Origin: Marsupella aquatica
Lineage: Eukaryota > Marchantiophyta
DNA length: 64,000 nucleotides
Assembly (NCBI GenBank): GCA_973895155.1
Contig: OZ316893.1
Coordinates: 4,464,001 to 4,528,000 of the forward strand
Direction of reading: 5' to 3'
Shown piece after piece: positions 47,955 to 57,876 of this stretch; within the stretch, counting starts at the first letter, position 1; each line of letters begins with the position of its first letter. The notes below the pieces were generated by a model. That model did no database searches, was not told the origin of the DNA, and saw only the letters and a list, made by a program, of their open reading frames with translations. A program made the translations under genes and the position numbers.

Positions 47955-48422
47955 ATGGGTCGTAGATATGAGTCTGCACCAAAGGTTTTGCCCTGTTCAA
48001 TTTTGAAGCCAATTTTTGAGGGTGTGAATGCCTTCTTAGTTCCAAATGAATTTTCAAGAGCTCGTTTTGAAGTTTTCCATAGAAAGTTAATTGAACGTCA
48101 TGGTCAGCTTTGCACTGTTGCTTCCAGCAACACCACTCACATTGTTGCTGGTTCTTGGAGAGCAGTCATGTCCAAGTGGACATGGTCTGGTGTTAATTCC
48201 CTCATTCAAGAGCAGGCATTGAAAGTTGTCTCATTTGAATGGATGTGCGAATCCCTCAAAGCAGGAGTCCTATTGGAAGAAGGCCCTTTCAACTTAATGT
48301 TGACTGAGGTAAAGTCTGAGGTAGATTGCGCTAAGAGAAAAGTAGAACAGATTGAACAGGATAAGGCAGGTTCAGTTTGGAGAAGTATAAACTTGATCAT
48401 GCCAAAATGTAAATGTGTGTAG
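47955..48422 (+). CDS. BRCT-domain protein, left copy
   Basis: This 155-residue ORF starts with MGRRYESAPK. Residues about 20-110 fit a single BRCT repeat: FEGVNAFLVPNEF (first strand), RKLIERHGQLC (helix 1 and Gly turn), TTHIVAG (the Thr-His strand), and VVSFEWMCESLKAGVLL with the invariant Trp. A charged helix follows. BRCT domains bind phosphopeptides or DNA ends, mostly in repair and chromatin proteins. An AATAAA lies 42 nt after the stop, so it may be a complete single-exon gene. It differs from the right copy by a few residues, for example KAG against KVG. Whether it is captured from a host gene or native to the element is not known. Confidence 0.6.
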   Translation: MGRRYESAPKVLPCSILKPIFEGVNAFLVPNEFSRARFEVFHRKLIERHGQLCTVASSNTTHIVAGSWRAVMSKWTWSGVNSLIQEQALKVVSFEWMCESLKAGVLLEEGPFNLMLTEVKSEVDCAKRKVEQIEQDKAGSVWRSINLIMPKCKCV

Positions 48423-48463
48423 CTTACTGTAAATGTAACCTCTACTCAGTCTTGGAGCAATTT

Positions 48464-48469
48464 AATAAA
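48464..48469 (+). terminator. Polyadenylation signal after left BRCT ORF
   Basis: AATAAA lies 42 nt downstream of the TAG stop. The same signal is present in the right arm. Confidence 0.5.
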
Positions 48470-48710
48470 GTGTTGCTTGCTGCAATTCTTTGCAGATCCG
48501 CTGTTTGGTTCTTGGAGCACTATGTAGTTCCTTTGGTTTGTGTAGGTTTTTAAAGATTAGTTGCTTCTCTTTTTTGTGCAGGGACATTCTAGCGCAAGGC
48601 AGAAAGTGTGGAAGTTCTGGGTCCAAGCAAAGGTCGGCCCCTGTACCCTATTTGTTGTGGCCTTGTGATTTTGTTGGAGTGAGCACAATCTCAATCTAGG
48701 TGCACTAAAG

Positions 48711-49148
48711 ATGGTTGTGACACGCAGTGCATTGTCTGAGTACCATCAACAGAAGGGTGAGCGATTTTGTGTGAAGATGATTCACAATGGGGTCGTGCCT
48801 GCAGACTGTGCTGTGACGTGGGGCTATCCAAGTCTGCCTCGCAACCATTATAGGAGGCTGAATACATCCCCACTAGTCCCAAACAGTATCCGTCTAGTTA
48901 AACAGACACTTGGGGTGTTGGATGAGGACTGTGTCTTCCTGGAGGCTTGTCTCCATTGTCACACCCAGACAAGTGATCGTTGTAGGGGAGGTCACTCAAA
49001 CATAGTGCAAACTTTTGCACAGTACATGGCAAGAATGGCATGGGGCGGTTGCCTAGCATGGAATACTTGTCATTTCATCAATGATTGTGTCTGTGGTGGG
49101 ACACGTCCAGGTTCTGCCCGTGATGATGATGCACATTCAAGTTGCTGA
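48711..49148 (+). CDS. Cys/His-rich protein of unknown family, left copy
   Basis: This 145-residue ORF starts MVVTRSALSEYHQQKGERF. Its C-terminal half is rich in metal-ligand residues: CLHCHTQTSDRC, then GGCLAWNTCHF and CVCGG, so a zinc-binding module is likely. The N-terminal part contains CAVTWGYPSLPRNHYRRL. It is nearly identical to 54916-54479 in the right arm, with one change near residue 19 (C here, R there). It may be a separate small gene or an exon spliced to the PHD ORF that follows. I do not recognise the family. Confidence 0.4.
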   Translation: MVVTRSALSEYHQQKGERFCVKMIHNGVVPADCAVTWGYPSLPRNHYRRLNTSPLVPNSIRLVKQTLGVLDEDCVFLEACLHCHTQTSDRCRGGHSNIVQTFAQYMARMAWGGCLAWNTCHFINDCVCGGTRPGSARDDDAHSSC

Positions 49149-49173
49149 CTTCTAATCTGCATTCCTCATATTA

Positions 49174-49813
49174 CGGTCTCATTCACAATTGGGTGTACCT
49201 CGCAGGAACCACTTTCAGGACTCAAAAAACATGCTTTTTTAGTGAAAAATGACTTTTGTAACATGGAAAAAGGTTCATCATGATTTTATCTCAAGACATT
49301 TAAGTCTAATTTTTTCACAAGACTATTTTACATGGTGTAACCTACCTCACCATGTAGATACATCAAGTTTTCAACTGTTTTAAGGGATCCTTTCATTGAT
49401 GGCCCTAAATAAGCCAAAATTACTGATTATTTTTGTCCCGTACATAAAGGTTTAGTGTGTGTCACTTTTTAAGTTTTGAAATATAAGATTATGCTATTAG
49501 TATGCATGCTTTGGTAAAATTTCATTATCTAAAATGCATTTTTTAGAGTCCTTTTGAGTCCTGAAATGATGTGACCCGTTGCGTGACAAGTCCTTTTATC
49601 AATGTTTGAAGGACATATAAGGAAAGCTTCAAAGTCTCAAATGCTAGATAGTTTAATGAATGTTACCAACCTATAGGATGTTTATTAAGTATAGTACATC
49701 AAATTTTCTATATCATCTCATTACACCCTAAAAATGATATCCTAAAGCATAATAAACTATGGTCACTTTTGAGTGTGACGTTCCTTTTGGGTCCTCCAAT
49801 TGTGAATGAGGCC
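49174..49813. mobile_element. Harbinger/Tourist-like MITE, 640 bp
   Basis: Inserted in the left arm only; the right arm has the empty site (CCTCATATTGCAGG on -). Terminal inverted repeats are CGGTCTCATTCACAATTGG at the left and, complemented, GGCCTCATTCACAATTGG at the right. TTA is duplicated at 49171-49173 and 49814-49816. A TTA/TAA duplication with GG-CTC termini is typical of PIF/Harbinger elements. No transposase is encoded. Confidence 0.85.
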
Positions 49814-49959
49814 TTACAGGATGGATCAAAGGAGCCCACAGGGAAGTGATGCCCCTGGTGGAGGCTACTGGCTGTGATTGCTGGTGGACTGTTGCTCCTT
49901 TTGGTACATCACATGCCTGTCCCTAATTTTTGAAGGTAATTTTGCAGATCTTGTTCAGC

Positions 49960-50445
49960 ATGGCACACATCGCTCGTCAGTTGCTGGATCCAAGATTTGG
50001 GCATAGGGAGCACCTTCGTATGGATCCCCCTTGCTGTTTTGAATGTGACAAGGGAGGAACTGTTTTGTTCTGTGATGGCCCTTGTGGTCGCCATTTTCAT
50101 TATGTAGTTGATGGCCACAACCCTGATGAAGAAGATGGCCATGGACCTACATGTCAGCGCATTGTCATTTCCAGAGGTCATGATTGGGCTGCAGCTTGGC
50201 TCTATGATCTCTGTCAGCAAAACAGAGGAAGATGTTTTGGTAGTGGGCTCCTTGGCAGAACCTTGAGACCCAGCACAAACGAGCCCCTTGTGGTCCAGTG
50301 TTCTCATGATGATTGCTACTCATTTTACCATGTGGGTTGCCTCCGGACACTTCTACGATTGGGGGAAATGCCATTCACCCGCCATCCAGATAACCCTGAT
50401 GCACATCCCGATGCTTTTATATGCCCACGACTAGACACATCATGA
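49960..50445 (+). pseudogene. EDM2-like PHD protein, left copy, truncated
   Basis: The frame starts MAHIARQLLDPRFGHREHL and has the first two PHD-type zinc modules of the right-arm copy. It differs at a zinc ligand: RCFGSG here against RCFGCG in the right arm (Cys to Ser). A 221-bp deletion then removes the third module, so after FICPR the frame runs into LDTS and a stop. The junction shows the short direct repeat CCCAYGAC seen at both ends of the segment kept in the right arm. I call it a broken copy. Confidence 0.75.
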
Positions 50446-50473
50446 CTGCTACAAATTCCATCATCTTACAAAC

Positions 50474-50769
50474 ATGAAAGTTTTATGATGATTTAAAAAA
50501 TGCCTATTAAGAAAAGTAAAGTACCTCAATAATGTAGAGCCATTTGTGCAAATTGATGCGCATTTCCAATACATTTAATGAATTTACATCATGAAGCTGA
50601 ATATCTTGTAAATTGCATTCATCATCATCCAACTTGTAGTTTTCACTCTTGAATAGTGAAGCATGGTGGGTGCCAGATACTATGAATAGGTAACCGAACA
50701 CCATAGGTTGCCTATTCAAGGCATCGGTACTCTACCTTGTTTCACAAACTCCTGCATGATGATGTCCAC
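50474..50769. other. Start of the spacer between the arms
   Basis: AT-rich DNA with one 70-codon - strand ORF (50719-50507) that I do not recognise. It could be the 3' part of the zinc-finger gene read on -. Confidence 0.3.
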
Positions 50770-50833
50770 ATGACGGAGGGGAATTGAACCCCTGATTGAG
50801 CATAAATCTCAATTTGCCAATCCGCCATCCCCT
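50770..50833 (-). tRNA. tRNA-like sequence with Pol III A and B boxes, degenerate
   Basis: On - an A-box-like TGGCGGATTGG is followed by an anticodon-arm-like hairpin (ATTGAG, loop ATTTATG, CTCAAT) and a perfect T-arm AGGGGTTCAATTCCCCT that contains a B-box. The acceptor halves pair only if the D-arm is almost absent (ATGGCGG with CCGTCAT). At about 60 nt it is too short for a normal tRNA. It is likely a tRNA pseudogene or a SINE head. Confidence 0.3.
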
Positions 50834-50917
50834 ACTCTACTCCCTCCCACTAACCCTACACATGCATCACATACACACACAACAAACTACTTTTAATAAA
50901 CAATAGTCAATTATATA

Positions 50918-53179
50918 TCACAATTTACTCACACTTTGAATGTATGTAGTCAAAGCCTGCAAATCACTTGCATCTAGTACATACACTCTATCAACTATCC
51001 CAGACTTCATTGTCAAGTTCACATTTGAAATTACCATCTCAATATCAATCCATTGTCCATCTGTTGCAACATAAGTGAACAAAGTTTTGTTGTTACCAGT
51101 AGATTTGTACCAATTACACTGCAAGCGGCACACACTTCCACTCTATCCAACTGCAGGTACAGGTCTGTCCAACAGATCTATTGCTTTCCGACGTCTGACC
51201 CAATGGGAGCCATTCTTCTGTATCATAAACTCAATCCTACCCAACCAATATTCTTTCTTTGCAGATGTTGCATCAACAACAGGCCCTTTATCTATTCCCT
51301 TCCTCTTCTTTGACTTGGATGATCTGGTAGAAGGACCAACCTCTGCAACAGACTCAAACAAAACTGCTATATCAGTACCAATGTCAACCAAACAAGTCAC
51401 AGAGTCACCATTTTCCTTCTCCTTACCAGTAGTGTAATAGGTCTTCTGGGCTATCCTAGTTAGCCTATCCTTTGACATGAAAGGATTGCAGCACAACCCT
51501 TCCTTGCCACCAAAAGCACCACATCTATGTCCATTCACAATATTTCTCAGAAACAATCTTAAATCTTTCCTATCATGGGCTACTCCTAATAAATCTTCTA
51601 GCTTCTTTCGCCTAACACTCAGGGCACAAATTTTGTGAGCCTGTTGTGCCAACAGCCAACGCTGTTTCCTAAAGCGAGTGGTGAGGTTACCAACATGTTC
51701 CCTCAGTTCGGTTTTGGTCAAGTATGCCAACCTCATCCCACCCTATGTAGTCCTGTCTCCTCTCTGCACTAATGCTTCCGCTTCCCTGTGCACCCTGCCA
51801 CGAAAATCATCTTCACGTTTTATAGAATCACATAGAGTGCAAGTGAGGTTTTGAAAACCACCTCCATTAATGGACACCCTGTGACATTGCTTGTGCCTAA
51901 AACAACCTTGTATACCAACAACTGACTGACTAGTTACATTGAAAACCTCAGCACAGGTTGTACGGTCACAATCCCACACATTTCCTCCCTCTTGATCATC
52001 AAGTGTGCCTTTCATAGCCATAGAATCCCCTGTCCACTTCACCTTTGACTCCCACAGGCCCCAACAAAGCAAACTTAAACTTGGCTCAATGGAGGAATAC
52101 AACCCACCTCTGCCTGAACTGCTCCCTGCAGCAGAGCTGTCCTCTCTAAAGAAATTCAGAATAGAATTTTGAGATGGAAACAGATCACGAGCATCAGGCT
52201 TCCTTGGTCTCCCCTTCTTCCCTGCCCTCAGTGCAGCTTGGGTACTGGTGACAACGTTCTCAAGTGCATCCATATGATCCCGACTGACAAGGTGTTGCCT
52301 TAAATTGTGTTCCAAATTGGATTTCTTAGGGCACATGTCAGTATGTAGCTTGCCACAGACTGTACATCTGACCTTAAACAGGAATGACCTCTGTGCAAAT
52401 GTTGGATCAGTGGGAGATGGTGTGATAGAGAACACTTCTACCACCCCACCTACCTCTGCATTCAACTTTCCCACTATTTCCACACCAGCCCCTATTCGCA
52501 TACTATGATCAAACAGTGGTTGTTGTATAGTGTTAGCAGCCGTCACCAAAGCTCCAGCTAAACCCCTTCGCTTACACCAGTTCTCCTTGTGTTTAGGGTT
52601 GGTCAGGTGCTTTGTCTTGAAGTTGCTAAAGCAATTTGCGATGGACTTGAGCACCTGTGAAGTGGCTGCATTCCCATAAGTCTCCCTACACTCTAAGCAT
52701 TCTAGATGACCTCGACACTCCCCTCCCTCATCCCACGTCCGCACTTTCCACTTGTGCTCACCAAAGCCCTTCTGGTTTACCCAGGATCGTAGCTTCACCC
52801 ACTCATCATTCCAGGCCTTTGATGCAGCCTCAGACATGAGGTGAGACTCAAAGGAGCCCGTGACAGGCTGTACAGTAGCCTGTACTGGCACCTCTTGTGT
52901 TTGTCCTTGAGACAATGGAGTCGTGCCTGCCACATTGGACACAGTGGTAGCAGATGAATGAGAGGAACCAATAGTGACCCTCTCCGCAGGCAAGGCAACT
53001 GAGGGTAACTCTGCAATGACGTAAATTGTCCCTTGAAGTTTAGTCACCCCAACAGTCTTCTCTGAAAAGCGCCGGACTCGACCAGGCAACCTCTCATCCC
53101 AAAAATCAAAGTCAAACTCTATTGCACCAACACATTTTAGACGAAAATCTGCCAGAGTCTGCCCTTCTTTGAAGGACAT
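50918..53179 (-). pseudogene. Zinc-finger protein reading frame, about 754 codons, two TAG stops
   Basis: Three ORFs on - (53179-51743, 51736-51143, 51133-50918) lie in one frame, separated only by TAG at 51743-51745 and 51143-51145. Joined in concept they form one long protein. Residues about 155-205 hold a BED-like finger (CLECRETYG, then HLTNPKHKENW). Residues about 272-305 hold a second (RCTVCGKLH, HNLRQHLVSRDH). Residues about 395-460 hold further Cys pairs (CDRTTC, CFRHKQC, CTLC). After the first stop comes a basic helix region (ELREHVGNLTTRFRKQRWLL), then an SKSKKRKG nuclear-signal-like stretch, then a beta-rich end (WLGRIEFMIQKNG, WYKSTGNNKTLF). I do not recognise the family; a DNA-binding element protein is likely. 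The spacer-only position means there is one copy. Confidence 0.6.
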
Positions 53180-53426
53180 GACACAGATTGGCGTATCAGG
53201 CTTTCCTCTCTCCTCACCCTTTCTACCAATCTGACAGAGCTCATGCCTAGGTGTGCCATGATGGACAGTTATACAGGCTGTGAGGGAGAGGGATTAGGTA
53301 GATGAACCTGTCATACAACAATGGACAGACATGGAAAAAGATCAGGACTCAAGTCAACCATTCACAATGTCATCTGAACACTCAATCTATTGTAGTCCAT
53401 TTCAATTCATCAAAATTCCATTTTGT

Positions 53427-53533
53427 TTGACAACCAAATACTTAGGTCCCTTTCATTCATCGAAATACTTAAGTCCATAGCATTCAACCAAATACTTAAG
53501 TCCATAGCATTCAACCAAATACTTAAGTTCATA
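53427..53533. repeat. 27-bp tandem repeat
   Basis: About three to four units of AAATACTTAAGTCCATAGCATTCAACC occur just inside the right arm boundary, upstream of the zinc-finger frame. Confidence 0.85.
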
Positions 53534-53614
53534 TAATTTAGGTTGTCTTATGGGTCCACTACAAAAAAGGTTGAAGTTTGTAAGATGGTGGAATTTGTAG
53601 CAGTCATGATGTGT

Positions 53615-54310
53615 CTAGTCATGGGTACTAGGGATATCAGAACCCTCTGGAATGACATGGCGATTACAGTAAATCATGCGCCACTGTCCAATGTCCCAGG
53701 TGTCTCGGCCCCTCACCCCTCTCCTCAAGTGCCTGTCTGCTGTTGGTCCTTCATCACGACACCATGCACGAGGGCATCTACGACATTGGACAAAGTCCCA
53801 AATGCCCTCCCGATACTCCTTACAGACCTCACAGTAATGTCGTGGGCATATAAAAGCATCGGGATGTGCATCAGGGTTATCTGGATGGCGGGTGAATGGC
53901 ATTTCCCCCAATCGCAGAAGTGTCCGGAGGCAACCCACATGGTAAAATGAGTAGCAATCATCATGAGAACACTGGACCACAAGGGGCTCGTTTGTGCTGG
54001 GTCTCAAGGTTCTGCCAAGGAGCCCACAACCAAAACATCTTCCTCTATTTTGCTGACAGAGATCACAGAGCCAAGCTGCAGCCCAATCATGACCTCTGGA
54101 AATGACAATGCGCTGACATGTAGGTCCATGGCCATCTTCTTCATCAGGGTTGTGGCCATCAACTACATAATGAAAATGGCGACCACAAGGGCCATCACAG
54201 AACAAAACAGTTCCTCCCTCGTCACATTCAAAACAGCAAGGGGGATCCATACGAAGGTGCTCCCTATGCCCAAATCTTGGATCCAGCAACTGACGAGCAA
54301 TGTGTGCCAT
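53615..54310 (-). CDS. EDM2-like triple PHD/ePHD protein, intact right copy
   Basis: The ORF is 231 residues from Met 54310. It has a first PHD (CCFECDEGGTVLFCDGPCGRHFH), a second (CDLCQQNRGRCFGCGLLG, then CSHDDCYSFYHVGC) and a third, extended module (FICPRHYCEVCKE, then CRRCPRAWCRDE). The order, spacing and the CRRCP motif match the PHD block of plant EDM2 proteins, which read histone H3 marks and control silencing and transcript processing at intronic transposons. All visible ligands are present here, unlike the left copy. An AG acceptor (TTTTGCAG) lies 12 nt before the ATG, so it may be a spliced exon. It ends IPEGSDIPSTHD. Confidence 0.7.
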   Translation of the reverse strand: MAHIARQLLDPRFGHREHLRMDPPCCFECDEGGTVLFCDGPCGRHFHYVVDGHNPDEEDGHGPTCQRIVISRGHDWAAAWLCDLCQQNRGRCFGCGLLGRTLRPSTNEPLVVQCSHDDCYSFYHVGCLRTLLRLGEMPFTRHPDNPDAHPDAFICPRHYCEVCKEYREGIWDFVQCRRCPRAWCRDEGPTADRHLRRGVRGRDTWDIGQWRMIYCNRHVIPEGSDIPSTHD

Positions 54311-54478
54311 GCTGAACAAGATCTGCAAAATTACCTTCAAAAATTAGGGACAGGCATGTGATGTACCAGAAGGAGCAACAGTCCACTAGCAATCACAGCC
54401 AGTAGCCTCCACCAAGGGCATCACTTCCCTGTGGGCTCCTTTGATCCATCCTGCAATATGAGGAATGCAGATTAGAAG

Positions 54479-54916
54479 TCAGCAACTTGAATGTGCATCA
54501 TCATCACGGGCAGAACCTGGACGTGTCCCACCACAGACACAATCATTGATGAAATGACAAGTATTCCATGCTAGGCAACCGCCCCATGCCATTCTTGCCA
54601 TGTACTGTGCAAAAGTTTGCACTATGTTTGAGTGACCTCCCCTACAACGATCACTTGTCTGGGTGTGACAATGGAGACAAGCCTCTAGGAAGACACAGTC
54701 CTCATCCAACACCCCAAGTGTCTGTTTAACTAGACGGATACTGTTTGGGACTAGTGGGGATGTATTCAGCCTCCTATAATGGTTGCGAGGCAGACTTGGA
54801 TAGCCCCACGTCACAGCACAGTCTGCAGGCACGACCCCATTGTGAATCATCTTCACACGAAATCGCTCACCCTTCTGTTGATGGTACTCAGACAATGCAC
54901 TGCGTGTCACAACCAT
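54479..54916 (-). CDS. Cys/His-rich protein of unknown family, right copy
   Basis: This is the counterpart of 48711-49148, 145 residues, with the same CLHCHTQTSDRC and CHFINDCVCGG clusters. Only 168 nt separate it from the PHD start at 54310, the original spacing before the MITE entered the left arm. That gap ends in TTTTGCAG and could be an intron joining the two into one zinc-rich protein. I cannot assign a family. Confidence 0.4.
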   Translation of the reverse strand: MVVTRSALSEYHQQKGERFRVKMIHNGVVPADCAVTWGYPSLPRNHYRRLNTSPLVPNSIRLVKQTLGVLDEDCVFLEACLHCHTQTSDRCRGGHSNIVQTFAQYMARMAWGGCLAWNTCHFINDCVCGGTRPGSARDDDAHSSC

Positions 54917-55157
54917 CTTTAGTGCACCTAGATTGAGATTGTGCTCACTCCAACAAAATCACAAGGCCACAACAAATAGGGTACAGGGGCCGACCTTTGC
55001 TTGGACCCAGAACTTCCACACTTTCTGCCTTGCGCTAGAATGTCCCTGCACAAAAAAGAGAAGCAACTAATCTTTAAAAACCTACACAAACCAAAGGAAC
55101 TACATAGTGCTCCAAGAACCAAACAGCGGATCTGCAAAGAATTGCAACAAGCAACGC

Positions 55158-55163
55158 TTTATT
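55158..55163 (-). terminator. Polyadenylation signal after right BRCT ORF
   Basis: AATAAA on -, 42 nt after the stop, matches the left-arm signal. Confidence 0.5.
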
Positions 55164-55204
55164 AAACTGCTCCAAGACTGAGCAGAGGTTACATTTACAG
55201 TAAG

Positions 55205-55672
55205 CTACACACATTTACATTTTGGCATGATCAAGTTTATACTTCTCCAAACTGAACCTGCCTTATCCTGTTCAATCTGTTCTACTTTTCTCTTAGCGCA
55301 ATCTACCTCAGACTCTACATCAGTCAACATTAAGTTGAAAGGGCCTTCTTCCAATAGGACTCCTACTTTGAGGGATTCGCACATCCATTCAAATGAGACA
55401 ACTTTCAATGCCTGCTCTTGAATGAGGGAATTAACACCAGACCATGTCCACTTGGACATGACTGCTCTCCAAGAACCAGCAACAATGTGAGTGGTGTTGC
55501 TGGAAGCAACAGTGCAAAGCTGACCATGACGTTCAATTAGCTTTCTATGGAAAACTTCAAAACGAGCTCTTGAAAATTCATTTGGAACTAAGAAGGCATT
55601 CACACCCTCAAAAATTGGCTTCAAAATTGAACAGGGCAAAACCTTTGGTGCAGACTCATATCTACGACCCAT
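55205..55672 (-). CDS. BRCT-domain protein, right copy
   Basis: This 155-residue ORF is nearly identical to the left-arm copy. The BRCT hallmarks are present: FEGVNAFLVPNEF, HGQLCTVASSNTTHIVAG and VVSFEWMCESL with the conserved Trp. The C-terminal third is a charged helix (DVESEVDCAKRKVEQIEQD). As the right arm is collinear with the spacer, this BRCT, the Cys-rich ORF, the PHD ORF and the zinc-finger frame may form one cargo set of chromatin or DNA-binding modules. No stop or frameshift is seen. Confidence 0.6.
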   Translation of the reverse strand: MGRRYESAPKVLPCSILKPIFEGVNAFLVPNEFSRARFEVFHRKLIERHGQLCTVASSNTTHIVAGSWRAVMSKWTWSGVNSLIQEQALKVVSFEWMCESLKVGVLLEEGPFNLMLTDVESEVDCAKRKVEQIEQDKAGSVWRSINLIMPKCKCV

Positions 55673-57474
55673 GGCACAGTCAACCCTAAAGCTAAAGGCC
55701 CTGTTGTCCTCTGCAACAAAGTGGAGCTTACTTGGATCCTAGGCTCCCCACAACTTCTGTAGTCGAATGAGAACCCGAACTCCTGCTCACCACCCAAGAT
55801 TGTGTGAATCTACACATTCCATAGTGCACAATTAAAACATATCAGCAACTCACCAGCGCAGTAAAAATGAGAGTAAAAATGCATATCCATGAAACAAGTG
55901 TCCATTCCCCTAGATCGGTCCACTGTCCTGTCTCTGTACATTCAAACCAGTCAAACAGTTGAATTATAATACTACACAACTTCATCTATAGTACATACAC
56001 CAGACCATAATTAATTGAAAAGAAGGGAGATCCACACCTGAAGTATGTTGTTTTCTGCACAACACCAATATAGAATACAGCCCTAAACAACACGATCCGA
56101 GACCCACCACCAGTAAGTGAACTCGCCTCGCCCTACAAGGACAATAGTGGAGCAGAAAATTCAGAATGAAGCCCTTGCAGACAATAATGTTGACCTGCGC
56201 TATGACATTGTTCACAGTCTTACTACCAACAAGCTTCCTCGAACTTAAGTATTTGCTTAACTCTGAGGGTCTGTCTGTCTAGTAAACTGAAGTGAACTCA
56301 ACTTACTTAACAGCAAACAAGACTGAACTATTTGCTATCGACATCAATTAATTACCACATACATACCTCGCAGTGGAAATTTGGTAGTAACAACACTGGA
56401 AAAGGTCACAGTCGCTCCACCTCCTTCAAAGCTTTTCAACCGGCCAATTTCAAGGCAATTTCAAGGCGGCCTACCACAAAGAAGCCTATTGGCCAAAGTT
56501 CAGAAGCAACAACGGGGAAGGGAATACAAGACATTCAATCCAATTGCTTCCGATAAGAGGCAAGCAAAATGAGCTCCATAGATCAGGAAGATCCTATGCA
56601 AGACACAAAATCCTCAGTTTGACAGTTCAACAGAAGCAAGATGCAGAAAAATTCCATAGCCAGGACCTGACCAAAACTTCTGCAAGACTTGACCAAACCC
56701 AGGTCCGAGCAACGATTATGAATGCAGCACAACAACAATGTGTACAGACCGTCGCATACTACATTGGAAGCCTCTTCTGTGGATTCCGCTTGGCTACTAC
56801 TACAAAAGAAATAGCTACGTAATATTCTAGACTAGCTCTTTTCAATGCGAGTAGGCAATGCAAGCACATAGACAATGTGGACTTGGTTGTCTAGGAAACT
56901 TTCAATTGCAACCTGGACAAGGAGCCAGATTCAAACCTGGTACTAGATGTAATGCTCTTCTACCCTCGCCTCCGCCCTTGCCGAGCTTCCCTTCCGGACC
57001 GTCCTTGTCTTCCAATGTGACGCAGCTACACAACCGGCAACAATAGTCCTCCAACCAGCATTGTCGTCCTCCTAATACATGCAAAAGAAAAACATACAAA
57101 CAAGGCAGCGAGCGAGCTCAATCAGCAAGCCAGGGTATCATGGTAGAGACGTCAATTTCTGTGAAGCTTGCATATGGGAGGCAGAAAGCGCAAGTCCTCA
57201 GCATTTTGGGCACTTACTTGTTACTGCTGTTCTCTGAAGAGTAGTCGTCCTCCAGGCTATAGCAAGCTGCAAAGTGAAGAACCACACACGACGATCAGGA
57301 TGACGATCAATGATTCAATCCGAGATTCAATCGTGACATCCACAGTGACCTCGATCCAAATGTCCAGCCAGGCAGCGACGTCCTCCCACTGTTTCTTTCC
57401 AGCGTCGCCTTCCTCCTATTCAAATGTCAGCAAACTACATCAGAAGAAAACAGCAAGCGAAAGCTCAAAGCAAA
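55673..57474 (-). other. Right arm interior, counterpart of 46153-47954
   Basis: It mirrors the left arm. Only short unrecognised ORFs are present. Confidence 0.3.
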
Positions 57475-57876
57475 CTAAAACTTGAGCCGCAAGTGATGCA
57501 CAAAAATGGCAAGTCCACAACACCTCTTGAATGCTGTAGCAGCAGCTCCTCTCCACCTTTGGCCTCCTCTCCAATGCAACCGCAGTAGTTCTCGACCTCC
57601 AGCCTCCTCTCCAATGCAGCCTTGCAATAGTTCTTGACCTCCAGCACACTCGACAGCCTCCTCTCCAATGTTGCGGCTGCAACTCAATCTCAACGCAGCA
57701 GAAACATTTTTTTGAAACGAAGGTCCTCCCGCGCGGTCGTGCTTCCCGTGGGCCCTAGTGCCCTTATGCCTTTTGCCCCCCTCCTCTCGTTGATAATAGG
57801 TTACCCTAAACTCGGGCATTTGTAGGCCATTGGATCTAGAAATCAACGGCTCCTGCAAATCGAGAGGGGAAACCAT
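57475..57876 (-). CDS. Arm leader ORF with internal repeats, right copy
   Basis: This is the counterpart of 45751-46152 with a few substitutions and the same three IGEEA repeats. It may be leader DNA rather than a protein gene. Confidence 0.25.
   Translation of the reverse strand: MVSPLDLQEPLISRSNGLQMPEFRVTYYQREEGGKRHKGTRAHGKHDRAGGPSFQKNVSAALRLSCSRNIGEEAVECAGGQELLQGCIGEEAGGRELLRLHWRGGQRWRGAAATAFKRCCGLAIFVHHLRLKF

Larger units (their letters stand above)
45692..50473 (+). repeat. Left arm of giant inverted repeat
   Basis: The segment is the reverse complement of 57935-53576 with very high identity. It differs by scattered substitutions, by a 640-bp MITE insertion (49174-49813) and by a 221-bp deletion at about 50430. 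The arm carries BRCT, Cys-rich and PHD ORFs on +. Both outer ends share a TTTGGGGTTTCTTTGGGG context; the inner ends meet at CTTACAAAC. Confidence 0.95.

Noticed and set aside
53559-53572. CACTACAAAAAAGG near the right arm's inner edge as a CACTA terminus
   Set aside because: No matching inverse terminus at the other edge and no subterminal repeats. A similar string at 17461 also lacks support.
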